A stretch of 14,500 nucleotides of DNA from positions 1-14,500 of the forward strand of contig DAOUEJ010000186.1 of NCBI GenBank assembly GCA_034430615.1. Reading direction: 5' to 3'. This document shows positions 7,741 through 12,755 of the stretch, in pieces (position 1 is the stretch's first letter; the number at the start of each line of letters is the position of its first letter). The DNA comes from E44-bin32 sp034430615 (lineage in GTDB: Bacteria > Chloroflexota > Anaerolineae > Anaerolineales > E44-bin32). The notes below the pieces were generated by a model. That model was not told the DNA's origin and did not search any database. It saw nothing but the letters and a program-made list of their open reading frames with translations. Both the position numbers and the translations under genes were made by a program.

Positions 7741-7777
7741 AAAGAAAACCCTCCCGCCCCGAATATGGGACGAGAGG
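7741..7777 (-). terminator. Rho-independent terminator of the T-box leader
   Basis: Minus-strand stem CCTCTCGTCCC (7777-7767) pairs over 11 bp, with two G-U wobbles, to GGGGCGGGAGG (7760-7750) around a 6-nt ATATTC loop, followed by TTTTCTTT. The 5' arm lies just downstream of the T-box core, so it is mutually exclusive with the antiterminator. Confidence 0.93.
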
Positions 7778-8036
7778 CTGTATCTCCCGCGGTACCACCC
7801 AAATTCCTGCCACTGGCAGGCACTCAACCCGGTACGACCACTCGGTTTATACCAGCAGCCGGATAACGGTGGCTGACATCGGCTTCCTTATTCACACAAT
7901 GGCAGTGCTTTCAGGTCACAGCTCCAGAGGGATTTTCGTCCTGCTTCCCCGCCCCGGCTCACACGCTCCCGGGTTCGCTGTCGGGTTTCGACAGGACTAC
8001 TCGTCTCCATCATAGCTTTTGCTTGCTAAGTTGTAT
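7741..8036 (-). ncRNA. T-box riboswitch (tRNAIle-sensing leader)
   Basis: On the minus strand, 7800-7786 reads GGGTGGTACCGCGGG, the near-invariant T-box antiterminator core. Stem I begins near 8010: the AGTA motif is followed by GTCCTG (8000-7995), which pairs with CAGGAC (7943-7938). Directly after it comes GAAAATC. By alignment with glyQS-type leaders (GAA, one base, specifier) the specifier is ATC, an isoleucine codon. The UGGN bulge is TGGT, whose last base pairs with discriminator A73, as in bacterial tRNAIle. The 3' part is an intrinsic terminator. Uncharged tRNAIle should stabilise the antiterminator and allow transcription of alaX and ileS. One oddity is that the base after the specifier is C rather than the common purine. 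The 5' end is inferred from the promoter. Confidence 0.95.
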
Positions 8037-8042
8037 CCGCGG

Positions 8043-8071
8043 ATTATGCCACAAGCCTATGGCCCGGTCAA
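8043..8071 (-). promoter_or_regulatory. Sigma70-type promoter of the T-box/alaX/ileS operon
   Basis: The minus strand has TTGACC (8071-8066), a 17-bp spacer and CATAAT (8048-8043), each 5 of 6 to consensus. Transcription would start near 8036, directly before stem I of the T-box. The TGA stop of the RNase H gene (8070-8068) lies inside the -35 box. Confidence 0.8.
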
Positions 8072-8481
8072 TGACCGAGAATTTGCACGCTTCTCCAACG
8101 TGGTTGGTGCCGGTACTGTACCGAGTCAAAGGGCTTTACGAGTGCCCGGGCCTGGTCGCGCAGCGCCCGCATCCGTTGATCCTTTGCTTTCCATTCACCC
8201 TGCATCTGTTTCAGGATCAGGCTTGAATCCCCCCGCACAAGCAGCTGGGTATCCCCCAGTTCAAGTCCAACCTGCTCAGCAAGTCCAAGAATGGCCTGCA
8301 CCCCGGCGATCAAGGTCCGGTACTCCGCCTCGTTGTTGGTACCATCCTGGAATTTAAGGCGGGTAGGTTTATTCGATCCCCCCGGCATGCCCCGAATCAC
8401 AAATGAACCATAGCTAGGGCCCGGGTTGCCATAACTTCCTCCGTCGAAGATCAACTCAACTGTATGGTTCTTGGGAGACAT
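8068..8481 (-). CDS. Ribonuclease HI-family protein
   Basis: This 137-aa protein matches the RNase HI fold: IFDGGSYGNPGP (residues 11-22) with the first catalytic Asp13, TNNEAEYRTL with Glu51, and VRGDSSLIL with Asp85. The C-terminus ends RHQPRWRSVQILGH, which keeps the His125 region but stops before the helix that usually carries the fourth acidic residue (Asp134 in E. coli). The family cleaves RNA in RNA/DNA hybrids. Related short bacterial proteins with this ending are often annotated RNase HI-like or reverse-transcriptase-like, so activity is likely but not certain. The start at ATG 8481 has a weak ribosome binding site and lies 6 nt after the hydrolase stop, suggesting translational coupling. 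Confidence 0.88.
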   Translation of the reverse strand: MSPKNHTVELIFDGGSYGNPGPSYGSFVIRGMPGGSNKPTRLKFQDGTNNEAEYRTLIAGVQAILGLAEQVGLELGDTQLLVRGDSSLILKQMQGEWKAKDQRMRALRDQARALVKPFDSVQYRHQPRWRSVQILGH

Positions 8482-8487
8482 CCAGGG

Positions 8488-9339
8488 TCAATCGATAGCT
8501 CCAGCCGCTTTAGCTGGATACCAATACTTGAAGAGGGCGATCAAATTTTGCTTGTGCAGCTGTTCCGCCACGCCGCCCAGCAGGATGCGACTTTTTCCAC
8601 AGGATTCAATATCAACACCATCCAGGTAGCCGAGCCAGTCTTTGCGCCTACCAGCCTGGCGAACCTCCTTGCGAATCGTGTTGAGGTATTTCAGGTTGCG
8701 TTTGACGGAGGCCTGCACCTCCCCGCGCAGGATCACTTCACCATGTCCCTGGACCAGGTTCTCAAGCTTCATGCGTGGGATGCGTTTCATGCTCTCCTGC
8801 ATCACCTCATAATCGCCGTCGACGAGATAGGGCAATGGCATCATAATGTCGCCGGAGAAGAGAACCCGGTCTTCAACGATTAGAACGCCGATCCCGTCCG
8901 GACTATGGCCTGGGAGGTGGATCAATCTCAGCGTCCGCCGTCCCACACGCAATCCCAGACCTCCTTCGTGGAAAGTAACTTCTGGCAAGACGAGGCGTAG
9001 ATCGCGTAATTCCCGGTTTTGACGTTTAAGCTCCTCCAGGCTCTCACGTCCCCAATTGTCAAGCAGTTTTCGACATAGGACATGACTGAGGATGACCGCG
9101 TTCGGGAACCAGCTGTTTCCCAGGGTGTGATCGGAGTGATAGTGCGTGTTGATCAGGTATCGCACGGGACGGCCGATCCGCCCCTCCAGGAAATCGCGAA
9201 TTTCGAGCGTCTCCTCTGGGTACGCAAGCGTATCGATGAGGACGGACCACTCAGGCCCGATCACCGCACCTGCATTAACTTGGGCGTACAGCTCGCTCGT
9301 GAAAACGTAGACATCTTCCGCTACTCGTTCACGGATCAT
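8488..9339 (-). CDS. MBL-fold metallo-hydrolase
   Basis: This 283-aa metallo-beta-lactamase-fold protein carries a full set of metal ligands: THYHSDH (residues 65-71, the HxHxDH motif), HLPGH with His145, FSGD with Asp164 and QGHGE with His199. Two metal ions are therefore expected. The C-terminal 80 residues are helical and basic (KRNLKYLNTIRKEVRQAGRR). The substrate cannot be read from the sequence: lactonase, glyoxalase II-like and other esterase or hydrolase activities share this core. The start at ATG 9339 has GGGAGG (9349-9344) 4 nt upstream and follows a strong promoter. It forms a two-gene unit with the RNase H protein. No signal peptide is seen, so it is cytoplasmic. Confidence 0.9.
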   Translation of the reverse strand: MIRERVAEDVYVFTSELYAQVNAGAVIGPEWSVLIDTLAYPEETLEIRDFLEGRIGRPVRYLINTHYHSDHTLGNSWFPNAVILSHVLCRKLLDNWGRESLEELKRQNRELRDLRLVLPEVTFHEGGLGLRVGRRTLRLIHLPGHSPDGIGVLIVEDRVLFSGDIMMPLPYLVDGDYEVMQESMKRIPRMKLENLVQGHGEVILRGEVQASVKRNLKYLNTIRKEVRQAGRRKDWLGYLDGVDIESCGKSRILLGGVAEQLHKQNLIALFKYWYPAKAAGAID

Positions 9340-9367
9340 TCCGCCTCCCGGTTCGAATAGGCGAAAA

Positions 9368-9397
9368 AGAATAGCATATCGGTTGGAAACCTGTCAA
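9368..9397 (-). promoter_or_regulatory. Promoter of the MBL hydrolase/RNase H unit
   Basis: The minus strand has a perfect TTGACA (9397-9392), an 18-bp spacer and TATTCT (9373-9368) preceded by TGC, an extended -10. The start point would be near 9361, giving a short leader of about 20 nt with GGGAGG before the ATG. Confidence 0.8.
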
Positions 9398-9439
9398 GAA
9401 TACTTTACATAACGCGTTGTTCAATGGGGGGACGACAAC

Positions 9440-9461
9440 TTCACGTGGTCTTCCACATGAA
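9440..9461 (-). terminator. Hairpin after the propeller gene, possible terminator without U-tract
   Basis: TTCATGTGG (9461-9453) and CCACGTGAA (9448-9440) form a 9-bp stem with one G-U pair and a 4-nt AAGA loop, 12 nt past the stop codon of the propeller gene. What follows (GTTGTCGTCC) is not a T-run, so termination would be weak or need a factor. The location between two transcription units fits an end signal. Confidence 0.4.
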
Positions 9462-9472
9462 TACGAACCAGG

Positions 9473-11422
9473 TCAAGGTAAAGTGCTGGTTGGGCTTGGT
9501 GTGGTGCTTGGCAACGGCGTGAAGCTCGGCGTTGCTGAGGGTATTCGATACCACCAGGGTGTGAACGTCGGACGCACGGTTCGAGTAGGCGTCAGGGTCG
9601 GCGTTTGAAAGGGCGTCGGTGTTATCAGTGCGCTGGCCGGATAGATCTGAAGCATAGCCTGCTCCCAGCTCAATCCGGCCCGGTAACCGAATTGATTGTA
9701 GTAGGCGCCCTGATAGTAGGTCCGCCAATTTGGGAGTGCTGGGCTGCGCTCGAATCCGTAATCCGACGCCAGGCGGGTGAAATCCACAAAATAACCATCA
9801 GGAATGCGGGGTTTCAACTCCCCTCCCTGGTCGTAGCTTTGAGGTTCGCCATTGAAGCGTGCATCGAGATCCCACGGATGGTCATGCAGTGGCTCGCCCT
9901 GGGAACCATCCTGGATCGCGGTCCGGATGAAAACTCGCCAGTAGGTGCGCCCCTGCATATCATCCCGGATGATCTCGACCCAGCCTGCCTGCTCAATCGC
10001 CGGATCGAACGCGAACGCCCTACCCGTGTAGAGCCAATCATCATAGGGCCTTCCCGGGGCAAGTGGGTTGTTAATGCCGACAAATGCATTCTCCAGTTTT
10101 TCCAGAAAATCCCACCCCGTCTCACGTAATACTCGCTCGCGCAGCGCCTGGAAGGCTTCATCGACAGCGTCGGACAATTTCGGATCGGGTGCAGTGACCC
10201 CTGCAAGTGGGATCAGCTTAATCCGGCCAAACGGATCCGCTGACACGCTTGGTACATAGATCGGTTCCACTGTAAGGAATTCTGTGGCGCGGGTGTAGGC
10301 TTCCCCGGGGAGCCCGTAATTGCTCCAATCGACGGCTTCAACTTGCTGTGTGATTGGAAATCCGACCGCCTGGTCAACGGTCGAGGAGAGAGCATACCCC
10401 ACCATGCGATTCCCCTGAGTGCCTTCGAGAACCGCTGCGATAAGCTGCCCATCCGGAGACCAGGCGATCGCATGGCCTTGCCCAACGGGTTGCGGTTGGA
10501 GAGTAGCGCTGCCCAGATCGAACCAGTAGATCTGATCGAGACCATCACTCTGGACTGCATAGGCCAGTCGGTCACCACTTGCATTGAAGACCGGATCCCC
10601 CTCAATGATGTCCTCTGTCTGTGTAAGGTTGCGGAAGCGATTTTCGGCCAGGATCGGTTCACCGGTGAGCGGGTCGAGTAAATCCAGGGAAGCGAGGAAG
10701 ATGTCCGCACCGCCCTCACGATCCGAGACAAACGCGATCCGCCGCCCACCTAGATCCCACGTTGGTGCCGTATCGCTCGCCGGGTGATTGGTGAGTTGGA
10801 TCACACCCTGATCTGAGTCAATCGGTGCAATCCAGATGTCAAAATCCCCATCGTAGTAAGCCTCAAACGCAAGCCACTTCCCATCGGGCGACCAGGTCGG
10901 ATGGCCTTCATAACCCTCGGTATCGGTCAGCTGGCGCGTTTCACCGCTTTGAAGATCAAGCGTGTAAAGATCCCAGAACCCGCGTCGTTTTGAAGTGAAA
11001 GCAAGCTGCGTCCCATCCGGATTGAGGGCGGGATCGCGATCATCCCATGCACCAGACGTCAATTGGATTGGAGCAGGATCACCGGCCGAGTAGGCCCAGA
11101 TATGCGAACGACCGTTCAAGCGCGCCCCGAAGATAAGGGTTCCGGTTGCCGAGGCGTGTGTGGGTTGGGGCGGATATGTTACGCCAGGGAGCGTTTCCGT
11201 GGGAGGAGAGCTCGTCGTGGCGGAAGATGCCAACTGGGTTGAGAGCAAAGCCAGTTTGGGATCAAGCGCTGCGGGTTGAGCATCCGTACCGAGTTCCAGA
11301 CCTACCCAGGCGAGCGCAAGCACGACCACACTCAAGATGATCAACAGCAAGCGAAAGAACCAGATCCGACGTCTGGAAGATCCATTATCCTCTGATCGAA
11401 TGCGTGATTCGTTGCCTGCCAT
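9473..11422 (-). CDS. Membrane-anchored TolB/PD40-like beta-propeller protein with Thr/Pro tail
   Basis: This is about 649 aa from ATG 11422. I chose that start because GGATGGAG lies 4 nt upstream and a TATAAT box just before it; the open frame continues 40 codons further up, but through sequence with no start signals. A basic N-terminus (SSRRRIWFFR) leads into one TM at about residues 20-42, so the rest should be outside. A Thr/Pro/Ser linker follows (about 62-90). Then come at least five TolB-like blades (about 90-340) recognisable by repeats such as WSPDGKWLAF, DIWIAPI, IAFVSDREG and WSPDGQLIAA. A domain of about 240 residues that I do not recognise (containing GINNPLAPGRPYDDWLYTGR) comes next, ending in a 45-residue tail of TPT/TPS repeats with an embedded WWYR. 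Such tails are common in secreted Chloroflexota proteins. The ligand is unknown. Confidence 0.85.
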   Translation of the reverse strand: MAGNESRIRSEDNGSSRRRIWFFRLLLIILSVVVLALAWVGLELGTDAQPAALDPKLALLSTQLASSATTSSPPTETLPGVTYPPQPTHASATGTLIFGARLNGRSHIWAYSAGDPAPIQLTSGAWDDRDPALNPDGTQLAFTSKRRGFWDLYTLDLQSGETRQLTDTEGYEGHPTWSPDGKWLAFEAYYDGDFDIWIAPIDSDQGVIQLTNHPASDTAPTWDLGGRRIAFVSDREGGADIFLASLDLLDPLTGEPILAENRFRNLTQTEDIIEGDPVFNASGDRLAYAVQSDGLDQIYWFDLGSATLQPQPVGQGHAIAWSPDGQLIAAVLEGTQGNRMVGYALSSTVDQAVGFPITQQVEAVDWSNYGLPGEAYTRATEFLTVEPIYVPSVSADPFGRIKLIPLAGVTAPDPKLSDAVDEAFQALRERVLRETGWDFLEKLENAFVGINNPLAPGRPYDDWLYTGRAFAFDPAIEQAGWVEIIRDDMQGRTYWRVFIRTAIQDGSQGEPLHDHPWDLDARFNGEPQSYDQGGELKPRIPDGYFVDFTRLASDYGFERSPALPNWRTYYQGAYYNQFGYRAGLSWEQAMLQIYPASALITPTPFQTPTLTPTRTVRPTFTPWWYRIPSATPSFTPLPSTTPSPTSTLP

Positions 11423-11447
11423 CGAGCTCCATCCTGGATTCGGCGGG

Positions 11448-11453
11448 ATTATA
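11448..11453 (-). promoter_or_regulatory. -10 box TATAAT for the propeller gene
   Basis: A perfect TATAAT lies on the minus strand 26 nt before the chosen ATG, which places the transcript start near 11441. No good -35 is found at 17 bp (CCGCTT); TTGCAC at 11472-11467 is only 13 bp away. It may therefore be a weak or activated promoter. Confidence 0.45.
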
Positions 11454-11547
11454 CCCCCTATGCTATGTGCAAGCGGGATGCCATGGGTATAGCAATCTTT
11501 GCCCTGGGGAGCAAACGAGGTCAGGTTGAAACCTGACGGCAACCTAA

Positions 11548-11583
11548 AGCACCGGAGCCGGCAAGGTGCCGGCTCCGTGTGCT
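11548..11583 (-). terminator. GC-rich hairpin after the ImmA-like gene, probable terminator
   Basis: GGAGCCGGC (11576-11568 on the minus strand reads the same arm) pairs with GCCGGCTCC over 9 bp around a 5-nt loop. AGCAC/GTGCT extends it to about 14 bp with a small internal bulge. It starts about 34 nt past the ImmA-like stop. The downstream minus-strand sequence is CTTTAGGTT, only a weak U-tract. A second perfect 8-bp inverted repeat, GTCAGGTT-GA-AACCTGAC (11520-11537), follows at once and may be part of the same end structure. Confidence 0.6.
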
Positions 11584-11616
11584 GTCCCCCTCAAATGGAT
11601 CTATGAGCGGTACAGG

Positions 11617-12105
11617 TTAATCGGCCCAGCGGACAGCTGCGATTTGGAGTGGGATTTGGAAAGTGTCGGCAAAGCCGAGTTTCTTCCCACCCTGTTTGCG
11701 ATATGCATCAAGCATCAATTCGGGCACGAGCAGATACCGGGCGAAGTACTCAGCAGATTCTCGTAAATGGGGCAGAAGGAGTTCGGGAAGACCCATGGCC
11801 CGGCCATGCTTGCTCGTGATCAGCGCACTTAGCATCTCGCGCGCCAGTGCAAAACGGCGCTCAGCAGTCGGCAGGTCAGAACGGACGAAGATACTCCCGC
11901 GCTGGCTGGGTGGTCGGGCAAAGGTAGCATCCCAAAGGTTGGAATACATTTCGACCAGACCAAAGTCAGCGTCATACAGCGGAGGCGGCTGCAAGAGCAT
12001 GTCCTCCACCTGGACCGGTGGTTCGGCCCTGCCGAAGTATTCGACCAGCCCCCGCGCCAGGTTGCGCAGGAACCACTCGCGTTCTTCGCGGGAGAAGGGG
12101 ATCAT
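11617..12105 (-). CDS. ImmA/IrrE-like (DUF955) protein with degenerate zinc site
   Basis: This 162-aa protein aligns by eye with the ImmA/IrrE metalloprotease domain. A beta-rich section with GSIFVRSDLPTAERRFALARE (split around residue 80) stands where family members have the VN...RxRFTLAHELGH block. ESAEYFARYLLVPELML (116-132) stands where they have ExxANxFAxxLLMP. The HExxH zinc motif is replaced by REMLS (89-93): both His ligands are gone, the Glu remains. It is therefore predicted to be a pseudo-protease, perhaps a binding or sensor domain. The start at ATG 12105 overlaps the upstream small gene by 4 bases (ATGA), so the two are translated as a pair. ImmA proteins normally cut or bind regulators; here the partner may be the coupled protein or the nearby BTAD regulator. 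Family assignment is by pattern only. Confidence 0.6.
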   Translation of the reverse strand: MIPFSREEREWFLRNLARGLVEYFGRAEPPVQVEDMLLQPPPLYDADFGLVEMYSNLWDATFARPPSQRGSIFVRSDLPTAERRFALAREMLSALITSKHGRAMGLPELLLPHLRESAEYFARYLLVPELMLDAYRKQGGKKLGFADTFQIPLQIAAVRWAD

Positions 12106-12392
12106 GCAACCTGCTCGCTATCTGATTGTGATTGATCGTCCAGCAGACCCTCGACCGGCGAAGGCAGTTCGATGCGGCGAACGGAAACTTCGGCCGCTTT
12201 CACGACGCGGTAGGCCAGCATCGCGAATTCTGCGAACGTGCCTGCCTCGAGACCAGCGAGTCGCTTGCGCAGCTCGGGGGAAAACTCGAGATCACCAATC
12301 ATTTCATCGATCTGTCCGCTGGCGAATGATTTGACGATGTTCGGTTCTACGATCGATCGTGCTACCAGTTGGTTCAGTGCCTGCATGCTCAT
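12102..12392 (-). CDS. Small Os1348/NHLP-clan-like (LigA-like) helical protein
   Basis: From ATG 12392 this is 96 aa. I chose this start because AAGGAG lies 6 nt upstream; the open frame runs 18 codons further but without a ribosome binding site. The first 60 residues (ALNQLVARSIVEPNIV, then SPELRKRLAGLEAGTFAEFA) resemble the Os1348 family of the NHLP clan and the related LigA-subunit fold: x-x-LIxRAxxDPEFRxxL...LxPEExxxLxxL. That clan includes leader regions of ribosomally made peptides (RiPPs). The tail (about 61-96) is charged, has no Cys and no Gly-Gly cleavage site, so it does not look like a classical core peptide. No maturase or ABC transporter is in the window. It could also be an adaptor or regulator. 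It is coupled by ATGA overlap to the ImmA-like gene. Confidence 0.55.
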   Translation of the reverse strand: MSMQALNQLVARSIVEPNIVKSFASGQIDEMIGDLEFSPELRKRLAGLEAGTFAEFAMLAYRVVKAAEVSVRRIELPSPVEGLLDDQSQSDSEQVA

Positions 12393-12449
12393 GTTGTACT
12401 CCTTCTGCTCCGTTATGTGTGAGTGTTCAAGTCCCGATCGAGACATTAA

Positions 12450-12474
12450 TTAAAAACAGGAGGCCCAGAGCCTC
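12450..12474 (-). terminator. Terminator-like hairpin between the micro-peptide and the Os1348-like gene
   Basis: The minus strand reads GAGGC-TCTGG-GCCTC (12474-12460), a 5-bp stem extendable by a T-G pair, followed by CTGTTTTTAATTAA. It would end a short transcript carrying only the mini-ORF, or act as an attenuator ahead of the two coupled genes. Confidence 0.55.
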
Positions 12475-12534
12475 GCTGCCTGGTATTTAAAACTTTTATC
12501 TTTGAGTGGTATGGTTAGTAGCTAGCGACGATTG

Positions 12535-12582
12535 CTAGACACCACCTGAGCCACCGGGACAGGCGGGGCAGCGAGCCATCAT
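12535..12582 (-). CDS. Candidate 15-residue Cys/Pro/Gly micro-peptide
   Basis: The mini-ORF reads MMARCPACPGGSGGV and stops at TAG. It is preceded by GAGGAGG (12597-12591), 8 nt from the first ATG, a near-perfect anti-16S match and one of the best ribosome binding sites in the window. The peptide has a CPxCP pair and a Gly-rich tail; it has no signal sequence or hydrophobic segment. The stop codon lies in a CTAGC/GCTAG hairpin (12538-12522), and a terminator-like hairpin follows about 60 nt later. It sits between a TPR/BTAD regulator and an Os1348-like gene. It could be a signalling or modified peptide, a metal-binding micro-protein, a translated leader, or chance. I know of no family match. 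Confidence 0.4.
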   Translation of the reverse strand: MMARCPACPGGSGGV

Positions 12583-12722
12583 TTTGGCAACCTCCTCGTG
12601 AAATTTGTTTGTACTTCCCTCGGATGTACCTTACTTCATGCCTCTCAACGGATTCTAAACGAAAACAACATGGAATCCTCACTCATCCAGAAATAATTCG
12701 GATCAAACCTGTACAGAATAGC

Positions 12723-12739
12723 TAGCCTGAGATAGGCTA
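12723..12739 (-). terminator. Short hairpin past the BTAD regulator, weak terminator candidate
   Basis: The perfect 6-bp inverted repeat TAGCCT-ATCTC-AGGCTA lies 16 nt beyond the regulator stop. It is followed by GCTATTCTGT, not a U-tract, so it may not terminate. The rest of the 12393-12755 gap holds the mini-ORF and the hairpins described; I found no convincing -35/-10 pair. Confidence 0.3.
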
Positions 12740-12755
12740 CGATGAGGGGGCGATG

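Noticed and set aside
9488..9616. Plus-strand GGCGT/GGTGT tandem pattern considered as a DNA repeat array
   Set aside because: It is the reverse complement of Thr/Pro codons in the tail of the propeller protein; the period is irregular and explained by the protein.
11423..11542. 40-codon N-terminal extension of the propeller protein from 11542
   Set aside because: It would run through the TATAAT box and the inverted repeat and lacks a ribosome binding site, while ATG 11422 has one and leads straight into a typical TM anchor.
12393..12446. 18-codon extension of the Os1348-like protein from 12446
   Set aside because: It has no ribosome binding site at the upstream ATG; AAGGAG stands 6 nt before ATG 12392.
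12645..12686. Second mini-ORF before the micro-peptide (MSEDSMLFSFRIR, or MLFSFRIR from the inner ATG with GAGGA upstream)
   Set aside because: The outer ATG has no ribosome binding site, and the inner one gives only 8 residues with no distinctive composition. It is too weak to call.
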